From Flavobacteriaceae bacterium UJ101 (lineage in GTDB: Bacteria > Bacteroidota > Bacteroidia > Flavobacteriales > UJ101), in the NCBI GenBank assembly GCA_001880285.1, contig CP016269.1, forward strand, positions 2,242,501 to 2,306,500: a stretch of 64,000 nucleotides of DNA. Direction: 5' to 3'. Position numbers and translations under genes: made by a program. The notes under the pieces were generated by a model. That model saw nothing but the letters and a program-made list of their open reading frames with translations, made no database searches and had not been told where the DNA came from. This document shows positions 25,596-33,705 of the stretch, one piece after another; the first letter of the stretch is position 1; each line of letters begins with the position of its first letter.

Positions 25596-26612
25596 TTAGT
25601 TGAGTTGTTTTTTATACTGACTTGGGGTCATACCCTTTAACTTTTTAAAGATGGTATTGAATGATGATTTTGAACTAAATCCTACTTCATTAGCAATGGC
25701 TAAAAGTGTATAATTTTTATAAGTTTCACTTTGTAGACATTCAATAAACTCCTCAACACGGTATTGATTTAGTAAGTCTTGAAATCCAATTTTCATATGA
25801 ACATTTAAAACTTCAGATAAATGTTGTCTTGGTATATTGAGTTGTTTGGCAACGTCGTTAACGGTAAGTTTGTTATTTTTAAATAGTTTTTCTTCCGTCA
25901 TAAGATGGAGTAATTCTGTTTTATACTTTTCAACATTCTTAGGTTGTAAGCTAGAAGTTTTGTATTTAGAAATAGTAGATTTAGGTAGTACATCTTTTGG
26001 AGCTGTAATAAATTTATAGAGCATAAAATAGAATAGAAAAACAGCAATAAGTGTTACACCAAAACTATCTAAAAATAAAGGAGAATTATTAGAGTTGGTA
26101 AATAAAAAAGAAACTTTGTCAGTTATAAAAATAAAGGTTAGAGGTATGATGAAAAAAAGTAACCATTTTTCCTTCTTAAATTTGAAAATATCGTAAATGG
26201 AATAGACTAATAAGTAGAAAATAAAAATAATTTCTATTGATTCTATCATTACTTCAAATATATTGTCCTTTTCTAAAAGACCTATATATTCAAGTGTATG
26301 TAAGAGTATATCAATAAAATAAGGAATGAAAAAAAGAAAATCTTTAGAATCAAAAGTTTCTTTTCCAGATTTATGATATTTTATATATAAAAAGAAAAAA
26401 GTAATGATAAGTGTGTCATGAAAGACAAACCAATCAGTATTATGCATGAAGAGATTATAGTTGTCATCACCAATGGTGTGAAGCAATACGGAAATTATAC
26501 ATCCTAATAATAGCCAGAAATTGGGTTTTTTATAATTATTTCTATGTTTGAAAAGAATAAATAATAAAAAAATACCTTGCAACAAGGCTATTATTTGAAT
26601 GGTTTTTAACAT
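25596..26612 (-). CDS. AraC-family regulator with N-terminal membrane domain
   Basis: The 338-residue product has about seven predicted membrane helices in residues 1-205, a short linker, and an AraC-type DNA-binding domain at the C-terminus (two helix-turn-helix units: LTVNDVAKQLNIPRQHLSEV and LLAIANEVGFSSKSSFNTIF, ending in KKLKGMTPSQYKKQ). Membrane-bound AraC regulators of this kind are common in Flavobacteriales and presumably read a signal at the membrane; the targets are unknown. Single gene. Confidence 0.9.
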   Translation of the reverse strand: MLKTIQIIALLQGIFLLFILFKHRNNYKKPNFWLLLGCIISVLLHTIGDDNYNLFMHNTDWFVFHDTLIITFFFLYIKYHKSGKETFDSKDFLFFIPYFIDILLHTLEYIGLLEKDNIFEVMIESIEIIFIFYLLVYSIYDIFKFKKEKWLLFFIIPLTFIFITDKVSFLFTNSNNSPLFLDSFGVTLIAVFLFYFMLYKFITAPKDVLPKSTISKYKTSSLQPKNVEKYKTELLHLMTEEKLFKNNKLTVNDVAKQLNIPRQHLSEVLNVHMKIGFQDLLNQYRVEEFIECLQSETYKNYTLLAIANEVGFSSKSSFNTIFKKLKGMTPSQYKKQLN

Positions 26613-26723
26613 TAAAAAGTATTTTGTACTAAAAATGTAAAAATAATTGAATTATTTTGATAGACCAAATAATCTGTTTTACTCTATGAAACAGTATAGT
26701 TCGTTAATAAAAGAACGTGTCCA

Positions 26724-27575
26724 TTATTTTTTTGATTCTAACATTACAGAAGCTTCCATGACAATCATTCTTGCATTGGAATCGTATTGGTGAACAATAT
26801 TCTTTAATGTATTTAATCGATTACGATCTACAACAACAAAAAGTAAGTGTTTATATTCTTTTAATTCTAAATCTTGCCCTTTTACCAATGTTCCAGATAT
26901 TTTTAGTGTTTGATTGAGCATAATGCTTAAATCACTTAAATTTTTAAAAGAAGCAATATGAACAATTTTTTGTCTTGGGTTTCCTGTTAAAATAGTGTCA
27001 ATTAATTTAGAAGTTGCATAAATACTAATTAAACTCCATAGAGCCAACTCAATACTTTTAAAAACATATCCTGCAGCAAAAACAACAATTGCATCGAAAA
27101 ATAAAATAACGGTACCTGTTTTTAAATCAAAACGAGAAGTAACCAATTTAGCAATAATTGTTGCTCCACCGGCAGATCCTCCACCTTTAAAAATAAAACC
27201 AATTCCTAAACCTACTAAAATACCACCATATAGGGTAGCAAGCATTAAGTTATGACTCAAATTAGGAAGTTGAATAATCTCAGCTAAAAAATCAACAAAT
27301 AGAGTAATTAGAATAATACTGATAATTGATTTTATAGCAAAAATTCTTCCTAAGTACTTTAAACTGATTAGAAGTAACGGTAAATTGATTAATGACATTA
27401 AAATACCCGTAGGTAAATTTAAAAGATGGTGAAAAATAATAGCAAGACCAGCTGTTCCTCCCGTTGCAATTTTATTAGGAACTAAAAAACCTACGACACC
27501 AAGAGCACATAAGAAACTTCCTAATGTAATAAAGGTATAATTAATAATTTCAAATTTAAGTTTAGATGATATCAT
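26724..27575 (-). CDS. YitT family membrane protein (DUF161 + DUF2179)
   Basis: The 283-residue product has five or six membrane helices (residues 10-195, including GTAGLAIIFHHLLNLPTG and the glycine-rich FKGGGSAGGATIIAKL) followed by the cytoplasmic ferredoxin-like DUF2179 domain (KIVHIASFKNLSDLSIMLNQ to the end). The family is widespread in Bacillota and Bacteroidota and is thought to be a transporter; the substrate is not established. Single gene. Confidence 0.9.
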   Translation of the reverse strand: MISSKLKFEIINYTFITLGSFLCALGVVGFLVPNKIATGGTAGLAIIFHHLLNLPTGILMSLINLPLLLISLKYLGRIFAIKSIISIILITLFVDFLAEIIQLPNLSHNLMLATLYGGILVGLGIGFIFKGGGSAGGATIIAKLVTSRFDLKTGTVILFFDAIVVFAAGYVFKSIELALWSLISIYATSKLIDTILTGNPRQKIVHIASFKNLSDLSIMLNQTLKISGTLVKGQDLELKEYKHLLFVVVDRNRLNTLKNIVHQYDSNARMIVMEASVMLESKK

Positions 27576-27735
27576 TTCTAAAAGTTATCTGTTTAGTGTT
27601 TAGGATATTTAAAATACGAAGATGTAAAGGTAAACATCATATAAATATTTGTAAAATATTTCTTCATGACATTTTTAAGGATTTCTTTGTAATGAGAATT
27701 TTTCTAAAAGCAGGAGGAATCTTTTTTGTTGTATT

Positions 27736-28107
27736 TTAGGGCTTCTTTTTACGTTTTTTACTTGCTTTTGCTAAAGGGTTAAAATCTAGGCATTTTTGAA
27801 TCCAAAATTCCAAATCTTGATCTGTATCAAATCCATCAGGATTGATAAATACAAAGTTTTTCATGGGACGTCCAGTAAAATCCATAGGTAAGCATCCTTT
27901 CAAAGTAAGGGCTTTTTCATAAAAAAGACCTCCAACACGAGCCATTAATAAGCTGTCACCGTATTTTTTATCAATATGAGTTCCACAACACATTTTATCA
28001 TCAACCATAAAACATAAACCACCCATCATCTTCTTTTCTATAAAAGATACCTTTTTCTCAAGTAATATATTTCGAATTCTATCAACTAAATATTCATCGT
28101 ATGCCAT
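27736..28107 (-). CDS. TfoX N-terminal domain protein
   Basis: The 123-residue product matches the TfoX_N fold (KKMMGGLCFMVDDKMCCG, SLLMARVGGLFYEKAL, MKNFVFINPDGF) and ends in a basic tail (KASKKRKKKP). In gammaproteobacteria TfoX/Sxy activates competence; stand-alone TfoX_N proteins of other phyla have no known role and may simply bind nucleic acid. The start at MAYDEYLVDRI is typical. Confidence 0.88.
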   Translation of the reverse strand: MAYDEYLVDRIRNILLEKKVSFIEKKMMGGLCFMVDDKMCCGTHIDKKYGDSLLMARVGGLFYEKALTLKGCLPMDFTGRPMKNFVFINPDGFDTDQDLEFWIQKCLDFNPLAKASKKRKKKP

Positions 28108-28232
28108 AGTCGTCTTTTTAATCTAAATATAGTGATTGTACATTAAATAGTAAAAGTTTAAGATGTTTATGGTTGATTTATTTATAGTGAATGAATACAT
28201 TAACCTGATCCATATATGAACTATTACAAATC

Positions 28233-28276
28233 AAAAAATCCTTGAAGCTATTATATATAAATGGTTTCAAGGATTT
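28233..28276 (-). terminator. Hairpin after the decayed tRNA fragment
   Basis: Perfect 11-bp arms (28236-28246 and 28266-28276) with a T run on the minus strand, directly following the tRNA-like fragment, as expected for a former tRNA terminator. Apart from this and the tRNA fragment I see nothing in 28108-28513. Confidence 0.65.
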
Positions 28277-28325
28277 TAGTAGTGAGAGTAAGACTCGAAC
28301 CTGTGACCTTCGAATTACGAGAACA
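28277..28325 (-). pseudogene. Decayed 3' fragment of a tRNA-fMet gene
   Basis: On the minus strand these 49 bases align without gaps to the 3' part (anticodon stem to discriminator and just beyond) of the intact tRNA-fMet at 51081-51153. About ten positions differ, nearly all C to T or G to A type changes, and the T stem and anticodon stem no longer pair. The 5' part of the tRNA is absent. It is not a working tRNA; it looks like a remnant of an older integration into the same tRNA or of a lost tRNA copy. Confidence 0.7.
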
Positions 28326-28549
28326 AATTTGAAATCTTTAAACAAGAATTAATCTCATTAAATATTTTAGTGAATTTGATTGTTTTTTCTATGAATAATT
28401 ATTTAACCTTTTTACTGAAATTCTTTATCGCTTCACAGAAATTATTGGGCTGTCAATGGATTCTTTTTTAATTAAATAAATAAGGTTTATTTCTTTGAGT
28501 CAAAATTAAACAGATGAAAATATTTAGTATTCATTTAATCATTCAACAT

Positions 28550-29041
28550 ATGAAACAATTTTACTTTGTGTCTGCTATTTTGTTGCTACTTACTTCTTGT
28601 AATAACAAGGAAGAATATGTTCCTGTACAAGGAAAATGGATTAAGGGTACAGAACAGGAGCAAATGAAAACTTTAGAAACTCAATTAAGAGGTTTAGATA
28701 TGGCTATGGTAGAAATAGGATATCGTTACCAAGAATTATATTGGGCTGGACAAGATGAACATTGGGAATTTGCAGATTATCAACTTAAAAAAATTGAAAA
28801 AGCACTTAAATTAGGTTTGCAACGTCGTCCAAATAGAGCGCCAACAGCAGAGCATTTTTTAAATTTTGTAATCCCAGAAGTCAAAAAAACTATTGCAGCA
28901 AAAAATAAAAAAACCTTTAATAAAAAGTTTGATATGATGAGACAAAACTGTACTGCTTGTCACGCTGCTGGAAGAGAAGAAAGTTATCCGTCTTTTAAAG
29001 TAAAAATTCCAACAGAAAGGCAATCTCCAATTATTAAGTAG
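28550..29041 (+). CDS. Lipoprotein with a C-terminal c-type heme motif
   Basis: I place the start at the ATG of 28550, which opens a lipoprotein signal (MKQFYFVSAILLLLTSC, Cys17); the frame reaches 36 bp further upstream. The mature 145 residues are helical (ETQLRGLDMAMVEIGYRYQE, EFADYQLKKIEKALKLGLQR) and end with one heme-binding motif, NCTACH, followed by PSFKVKIP. This is the cytochrome c' -like or small periplasmic cytochrome pattern, a lipid-anchored electron carrier on the periplasmic side. Only one CxxCH is present. It ends at the terminator at 29083 and lies between two tRNA-fMet 3' fragments. Confidence 0.8.
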   Translation: MKQFYFVSAILLLLTSCNNKEEYVPVQGKWIKGTEQEQMKTLETQLRGLDMAMVEIGYRYQELYWAGQDEHWEFADYQLKKIEKALKLGLQRRPNRAPTAEHFLNFVIPEVKKTIAAKNKKTFNKKFDMMRQNCTACHAAGREESYPSFKVKIPTERQSPIIK

Positions 29042-29082
29042 GAACTTTACTCATTACACTTATTTGTTTTACATAGAATACT

Positions 29083-29117
29083 AAAAAAGGGCTTCAATTT
29101 ATTGAAACCCTTTTTTT
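29083..29117. terminator. Terminator between the heme lipoprotein gene and the att site
   Basis: An 11-bp stem (29088-29098 with 29101-29111) has A and T runs on both sides. Before insertion of the island it would also have followed the tRNA-fMet gene on the minus strand. Confidence 0.75.
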
Positions 29118-29118
29118 C

Positions 29119-29139
29119 CTAGTAGCGGGAGCAGGACTC
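29119..29139. repeat. Left attachment site (attL) of the integrative element
   Basis: Twenty-one bases, c followed by tagtagcgggagcaggactc, repeat exactly at 51077-51097 in the same orientation. They correspond to the T-arm 3' side, acceptor 3' strand and flank of tRNA-fMet. Confidence 0.9.
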
Positions 29140-29197
29140 TAGAAATATGTCTAATTTACTCATTTTAATGTGTTTATGATAAAGATCAATATGCTGT

Positions 29198-29223
29198 ATC
29201 CCTAAAAGTATGCCTTTTGGGAT
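29198..29223. repeat. Imperfect inverted repeat at the left end of the element
   Basis: Arms tatccctaaaag and cttttgggata (one bulge) separated by 5 bases lie about 60 bp inside attL, just after the stop codon of the first gene. Could be a weak terminator or an end-specific protein site. Confidence 0.45.
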
Positions 29224-29226
29224 ATG

Positions 29227-29634
29227 CTATATATTTAAATATTCTTTACTACGTAAAGTTAAAGTATTAGATTTTAAATGATACTGTAGTATCAAATACT
29301 TTTTAGGATCAGTCCATATTTTTTCTAAAATAGTTGATTTCTTATTATATTTTAAAATTTGTCTACCATATTTTTTTTCGAGTATTCCAGAGAGGTCAAT
29401 AAATTGCTGTATGGTTTTTTTGGGTTTAAATCTAATTTCTACCTTATGCAATATATCCCAACTGAATGATAAAATAATTCCTTGAACTGATATACCAAAT
29501 AGTTCTGTGATATCCCTCTTGAAATATATGTAGTCATCATAAGGTACATTAAATTCTGAGTTTATTGGCTCTAAGTCAAATTCCCAATACTCATAATGCA
29601 TTCCTATTAGAAAAGGAATAAAATCTATTTTCAT
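29227..29634 (-). CDS. Hypothetical protein (135 residues) at the left end of the island
   Basis: I choose the ATG at 29632-29634 (MKIDFIPFLIG) because the longer form would begin inside the terminator hairpin at 29647-29675. The product is an acidic and aromatic alpha+beta protein (HYEYWEFDLEP, DDYIYFKRDITELFG, HKVEIRFKPKKT) without signal peptide or known motif. It looks like the small SUKH/Imm-type proteins that accompany polymorphic toxins, but no specific family can be claimed and there is no toxin gene next to it. Confidence 0.5.
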   Translation of the reverse strand: MKIDFIPFLIGMHYEYWEFDLEPINSEFNVPYDDYIYFKRDITELFGISVQGIILSFSWDILHKVEIRFKPKKTIQQFIDLSGILEKKYGRQILKYNKKSTILEKIWTDPKKYLILQYHLKSNTLTLRSKEYLNI

Positions 29635-29646
29635 AATCTTTAGGTA

Positions 29647-29675
29647 TAAAAAAACCACTCATTTTGGAGTGGTTT
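29647..29675 (-). terminator. Terminator of the paralog pair 29768-31167
   Basis: Arms aaaccactc and gagtggttt are followed by seven T on the minus strand. Confidence 0.8.
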
Positions 29676-29767
29676 AATGTTTTGTTTTTAATATTACTTG
29701 CTTCATAGTGTTTTCTTAGTACTTTTTCATAAAATGACTGTTTTAACAGGTTAATTCTACTATAATA

Positions 29768-30565
29768 TTATTTTTTTCTAGAAGTACTAAACCATTTTAT
29801 AACTAACTTTTCATTTTTTATGGATTCATAATATTTCAAAAATACAGGTTCATAATAATTATATTTTTCAGCTAGTTCCATATAGTTTTCCCTTGAACTA
29901 GAATGAAAAAAATCCAACCATGCTTGATATAATTTTGAATTTATTATCTGTTGATAATAGACTTCATAATTTGAAGCCCAAACTTCTAAATCATTCAATT
30001 TATTATTATTAATTAGGGATTTTAATTCTTCTAATATTCTTTTTAGCTTTACTTTCCCTAATAAATCCATTTTATTTTGATCTAAGATCAATAAATAGGT
30101 GCTTTTAGCCTTAACATATTCTTTCAGTTTTTCAAGGTTCTCCCTATAGTATAGCTCATTTACCATTATTTTATTGAATTCAACATTATATTTAAAAATA
30201 TCTGGTTGGATTTGAATTACGGTATTATGATATTTTAATTTAAGGTCTGATTCTACTATGCAATATTCTGTAGAATATTTATCAACCCAATAAAATAAAG
30301 CGTTGTTATTATCTTTGTTTGCATTGTAATAATCCAAAAGGGACTTAAAATATAACTCTTTATCACTTAGTACTACCAATTTTTGTACTTTCCAATAAAT
30401 TTCAATAAAAACATTATGGTTACTAATTAATATGCTTTCAGGGATATTTTCCGTAATTATTGATTTGTATAATTTTTCATAAGAATCAAGCCAATTTTTT
30501 AAATCTAAAATACTGATATCAGAGCTTGATAATTTTAGAAGTTTTTCAATACTTTTAATTATCAT
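29768..30565 (-). CDS. Unknown helical protein, member 2 of a tandem paralog pair
   Basis: The 265-residue product is rich in Lys, Tyr, Asn and Leu, predicted all-helical and cytoplasmic, with no motif I recognise. Residues about 50-100 align with the upstream gene: FIEIYWKVQKLVV followed by a Phe, a Leu/Tyr pair and ALFYWVDKY, against FIELYYKLHEIVI and AVMKWVDQN in the neighbour. Its start overlaps the stop of the neighbour by 4 bp (ATGA), so they are translated together. It carries an extra C-terminal region of about 60 residues. Function unknown. Confidence 0.65.
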   Translation of the reverse strand: MIIKSIEKLLKLSSSDISILDLKNWLDSYEKLYKSIITENIPESILISNHNVFIEIYWKVQKLVVLSDKELYFKSLLDYYNANKDNNNALFYWVDKYSTEYCIVESDLKLKYHNTVIQIQPDIFKYNVEFNKIMVNELYYRENLEKLKEYVKAKSTYLLILDQNKMDLLGKVKLKRILEELKSLINNNKLNDLEVWASNYEVYYQQIINSKLYQAWLDFFHSSSRENYMELAEKYNYYEPVFLKYYESIKNEKLVIKWFSTSRKK

Positions 30566-31167
30566 TTTATTCTATTGGTCAGTCTTAAAGATTCAAGTAG
30601 TAACATTAACTTTCCTTCTCTTAATTTGACAATCAGTTTATCTTTATTAATAGAAGAAGGATTATTTTTTAATATTTTAATTTCTTTACGTACTTTTTTT
30701 ACAACTGTTGTAGAACTATAGTATAAAGAATCAAATAATTGATGATATTTTAAAGCATATTGAAAATCTTTTTTATCAATAGTGACTTCATTAAAATCAT
30801 TACTATTATTTATAATTAAATAAATATCCCCTTTTCTATTAATATTCAATAATAATCTTGAGCCTACCCATTCATTTTGATCAACCCATTTCATAACAGC
30901 TTTTTCATCATTTAATATAAGTTCATATTTTTTTAATTCTTCTTTGAAGAAAGTCTGTTTATGATGTATTATGACTATTTCATGTAATTTATAATACAAC
31001 TCAATAAATGCACATTCATTTTCTCTAGAAATACATCCACATTCTATAATATGAATTTGACTTGAGATTAAACTATTTTTCCATTTACTACATTTAGATA
31101 TTTCAATTGATTTTTTAAATAATGGCTCACTTTCAATTAACCATTTTTTTATAATTGAAATTTTCAA
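30562..31167 (-). CDS. Unknown helical protein, member 1 of a tandem paralog pair
   Basis: The 201-residue product is predicted helical and cytoplasmic. It shares with the next gene the pattern FIELYYKL, a following aromatic Phe, a conserved Tyr and AVMKWVDQ, and a basic helical C-terminal half (KKVRKEIKILKNN). It has four Cys in the first 55 residues (ISKCSKW, IECGCISREN), two of them as CGC, which the paralog lacks. The AT content is very high even for this genome. A toxin, defence or stress role is possible for such a coupled pair on an island but nothing in the sequence proves it. Confidence 0.65.
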   Translation of the reverse strand: MKISIIKKWLIESEPLFKKSIEISKCSKWKNSLISSQIHIIECGCISRENECAFIELYYKLHEIVIIHHKQTFFKEELKKYELILNDEKAVMKWVDQNEWVGSRLLLNINRKGDIYLIINNSNDFNEVTIDKKDFQYALKYHQLFDSLYYSSTTVVKKVRKEIKILKNNPSSINKDKLIVKLREGKLMLLLESLRLTNRIK

Positions 31168-31302
31168 AGGTTTATTCCGAATTAATATTTGATTAAGATC
31201 TAAGATAATTTAAGAGGATTATTTTCAATAAATTTATAAAAAATATAAGTGCAAATTTTTACTACAATTATTAAATTGAGATTAACATTCTTTTATATAA
31301 AA

Positions 31303-31836
31303 TCATTTATTGTTAGTGTAATTATAATATAAATTACTCAATATTTCTAATGAATAAAATGATTTCTTTGATATTGAATTATAAAGAACATTTTCCTCTT
31401 CTATATTTTCAATTTGAAAAATATAAGTAGTAGTAGCCCCTTGATATATTTTTTTTATACCATTAGAATTTACGTCAGATTTAATAAGTTTGGGTTTAAA
31501 TGATTTTACTTTATTAAGATATTCAAGATATTTCCTTTTTTCATGTATTTGTACAGAAACTTGATTCGAAGTGGAATTACTATTTTCCCAAAAGTACGTT
31601 ATAAAAGATTCAGCTTTATCATTATATTCACTTTTATTGTATGTAAAAGTAATTCTGTTTAAAAAGTTTGGATTGTTCTTACTGCTATAATATTCCCATC
31701 CTTTATTAATTAATTTTTCTTCAAGTTCTACTACACTTAATTTTCTTAAAGCTATTAATTCATTAGCAGTTAAATTCTGAGCAATAATTATAGAATTAAT
31801 CATTATTGCAAATAATATAAAATATTTTTTATCCAT
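31303..31836 (-). CDS. Hypothetical exported protein (177 residues)
   Basis: The product has a signal peptide (MDKKYFILFAIMINSIIIAQ) and a mature part rich in Asn, Tyr, Lys and Ser (LRKLSVVELEEKLINKGWEY, TYIFQIENIEEENVLYNSIS). This style is common among flavobacterial periplasmic proteins of unknown role. It lies on the island with a similar small membrane protein upstream; no recognised domain. Confidence 0.6.
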   Translation of the reverse strand: MDKKYFILFAIMINSIIIAQNLTANELIALRKLSVVELEEKLINKGWEYYSSKNNPNFLNRITFTYNKSEYNDKAESFITYFWENSNSTSNQVSVQIHEKRKYLEYLNKVKSFKPKLIKSDVNSNGIKKIYQGATTTYIFQIENIEEENVLYNSISKKSFYSLEILSNLYYNYTNNK

Positions 31837-31875
31837 AATAATTTGATTTTATTTATACTGTATGAAATTTTTATT

Positions 31876-32274
31876 TTAGAAATTAATTTTAGAATTATTC
31901 TTTACCCTATTACTAAAATCTTTTGCTATAAAATGCTGTTGTTCTTGATTTATTTCATTGGTATTTGAATAATAAAATGAAAAATCTGTTTTAATCTCCA
32001 TCAAGTTTTCATAGTATTTTAAATAAAGTGTATTCTTTCTATATATAAATTGAACATAACTGATTTTACCTAATGATTTTTTAATTAAATAATGTTCTCT
32101 AGCATCCTTAGATTCAAATTCTGCTTCTCCTCCAAATAGATATTCATTAATACCACTAACTATGATTGGATAAGTATGAATAAATGGATTAGAATTTAAT
32201 TCTGAACTTTCAGTTCTTGTTTTTGAAAGAAAATAAATTACAATAATAACTACTAAGATCAATAATAACCACAT
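31876..32274 (-). CDS. Hypothetical membrane-anchored protein (132 residues)
   Basis: One N-terminal helix (MWLLLILVVIIVIYFL) is followed by a mixed alpha/beta soluble domain (FESKDAREHYLIKKSLGKIS, IYRKNTLYLKYYENLMEIKT). It is divergent from the XRE regulator gene at 32360 across a gap of about 85 bp that holds a perfect 14-bp palindrome, so its expression may be set by that regulator. Family unknown. Confidence 0.6.
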   Translation of the reverse strand: MWLLLILVVIIVIYFLSKTRTESSELNSNPFIHTYPIIVSGINEYLFGGEAEFESKDAREHYLIKKSLGKISYVQFIYRKNTLYLKYYENLMEIKTDFSFYYSNTNEINQEQQHFIAKDFSNRVKNNSKINF

Positions 32275-32304
32275 AACATTTTATTTTTCTACAAATTTAA
32301 AACT

Positions 32305-32318
32305 TGCCATATATGGCA
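32305..32318. promoter_or_regulatory. Perfect 14-bp palindrome, candidate operator
   Basis: tgccatatatggca reads the same on both strands and sits between divergent genes, 42 bp before the XRE start. A second, smaller inverted repeat (ttgac-tt-gtcaa, 32346-32357) overlaps the XRE start region. Either could be an autoregulatory XRE site. Confidence 0.6.
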
Positions 32319-32359
32319 TTTAATTAAACAAATATAAGCATTTTCTTGACTTGTCAAAT

Positions 32360-32590
32360 ATGTCAAGTATGAGAAAAGAGGATTTATTAAAAACTTTAGG
32401 AAAGAATATTCAAGATATAAGACTTAAAAAAGGTTTAACTCAAGTAGATTTAGTTGGAAAAATGGAAGGGGATATTGATACTACAAATATTTCTAGAATT
32501 GAATCAGGAAGAACAAATCCTACTATTTTTACACTTTATAGAATTGCTAATGCATTAGAAATTTCTTTATCTGAGTTAATTAAAATATAA
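32360..32590 (+). CDS. XRE-family helix-turn-helix regulator
   Basis: The 76-residue product is almost only a Cro/C1-type HTH: LGKNIQDIRLKKGLTQVDLV, NISRIESGRTNP as recognition helix region, and FTLYRIANALEISLSELI. I use the ATG at 32360; the in-frame ATG at 32369 is equally possible and a TTG lies at 32351. Genes of this kind control excision or cargo of mobile elements. The island also holds a second XRE gene, broken, at 34177. Confidence 0.85.
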   Translation: MSSMRKEDLLKTLGKNIQDIRLKKGLTQVDLVGKMEGDIDTTNISRIESGRTNPTIFTLYRIANALEISLSELIKI

Positions 32591-32717
32591 TCTTTTGAGA
32601 ACTAAAATTCGCTATAATAAAATATAAAAGATTATTTCAAGGGTACAAATAAAGTAAATATTCAAGGATATATTTGAGTAACACATATAGCTTATTTTAA
32701 TTTTTATAATAGTTATA

Positions 32718-33155
32718 CTACTGTAATAACTCTTTATCAGCAAAACTAAAATATCCATTATTGGAAATAATGAGATGATCTAGGAGTTTTAAATCAAGAT
32801 AATTACATGCCTTTTGTAATTTTTCAGTTATATCTCTATCTCGAATGCTTGGATTTAAATTTCCAGATGGATGATTATGAATTAAAATAATTCCATGAGA
32901 ATTGGTTTTTAATGCTATTGCTACAATAATTTTTATATCAACAATACATCCTGTAGTTCCTCCTTTAGCTAAATCCACTGTTCCTAAAACCTTGTTTGAC
33001 TTATTTAAAAGTAACAATTTAACTTCTTCTTGATATTCAATTATATCTTTATTCCATTTAGATAAAATCAAATCATACACATCATTACTATTTCTAATTA
33101 CAACATTCTCTTGTGCTTTTGATTTATAACTTATTTCAATTTCTGATACATTCAT
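32718..33155 (-). CDS. RadC-like JAB/MPN domain protein
   Basis: The 145-residue product has the JAB metalloprotease motif: HNHPSGNLNPSIRDRD, with His93, His95 and Asp106 as zinc ligands, and the RadC-type VDIKIIVAIAL stretch. It lacks the N-terminal helix-hairpin-helix part of full RadC. Short JAB proteins of this kind are frequent on Bacteroidota mobile elements; the family was once linked to DNA repair, but that role has not held up, and the present function is unknown. A 49-bp inverted-repeat element lies 66 bp upstream. Confidence 0.9.
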   Translation of the reverse strand: MNVSEIEISYKSKAQENVVIRNSNDVYDLILSKWNKDIIEYQEEVKLLLLNKSNKVLGTVDLAKGGTTGCIVDIKIIVAIALKTNSHGIILIHNHPSGNLNPSIRDRDITEKLQKACNYLDLKLLDHLIISNNGYFSFADKELLQ

Positions 33156-33220
33156 GATAATTTAATTTTCAAACATTACTACATAAAACCTCATTTATAG
33201 ACAGTCTTAGGAAAAATTGC

Positions 33221-33269
33221 ACGTCTACTTTTTGTACTCATATAATATATAAGTTTGAAAAGTAGACGT
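33221..33269. repeat. 49-bp inverted-repeat element, copy 1
   Basis: Perfect 12-base arms, acgtctactttt (33221-33232) and aaaagtagacgt (33258-33269), enclose a 25-base AT-rich centre. It matches copy 2 at 47046-47094 without gaps, including 17 consecutive identical bases (atataatatataagttt) in the centre. No T run follows on either strand, so it is not a standard terminator. Confidence 0.85.
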
Positions 33270-33276
33270 ACTTAAT

Positions 33277-33675
33277 TTACATAAACTGTTCTTCTAGTTG
33301 TTGAACTCCATTTTTAGAGAAAACAGGACTATTATCTAATAATTCAGCTACAGCTTGATCTTCTTTTGTTAAAGCAGACTCATTAGGAGAATAACCCCAA
33401 CGATGAGAAAGAATAATTTCTTCTCCTGTTTCCTTTATTGTATAGCTATAGGGCTCTACCTCTTGTTTTAGAATACTACCCTGCATTTCTGTACCTATTA
33501 GGGTTTGGCAAGTAATTTCATCAAAGGTTGAAGTAATGAAAGCTTTTTTAGCTGTAGCATAAAATTGTCCTGTTTCTTTGCTTTGAACCATCTCAATTCC
33601 TCCTTGAATTTCTAAAAGATGAAAAATTGTACCATCTTCTCTTTCCTTTTGTTTGTAACCAACAATTCTAACCAT
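33277..33675 (-). CDS. Small conserved protein of Bacteroidota mobile elements
   Basis: I prefer the ATG at 33673-33675 (MVRIVGYKQKEREDG) over the longer form, because the extra ten residues are AT-rich filler. The 132-residue product is an alpha+beta protein (FHLLEIQGGIEMVQSKETGQ, TSTFDEITCQTLIG, IILSHRWGYSPN) with an acidic tail. I recall similar proteins near integrases and RadC-like genes on flavobacterial islands, with no known function. The inverted repeat copy 1 lies 7 bp after its stop. Confidence 0.6.
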   Translation of the reverse strand: MVRIVGYKQKEREDGTIFHLLEIQGGIEMVQSKETGQFYATAKKAFITSTFDEITCQTLIGTEMQGSILKQEVEPYSYTIKETGEEIILSHRWGYSPNESALTKEDQAVAELLDNSPVFSKNGVQQLEEQFM

Positions 33676-33705
33676 AATAATAAATTTTAAGTTGATGATG
33701 ATCAT

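Noticed and set aside
28277-28325. A functional tRNA
   Set aside because: The 5' half is missing and the T stem and anticodon stem do not pair.
33221-33269. Inverted repeat copy 1 as an intrinsic terminator
   Set aside because: No T run on either strand follows the arms, and the 25-base loop is too long and itself conserved.
33221-33269. Inverted repeat copy 1 as a plain promoter
   Set aside because: TAAGTTTG fits the -7 element but the nearest TTTG is only 15 bp away, and the downstream DNA is the antisense of a coding gene.
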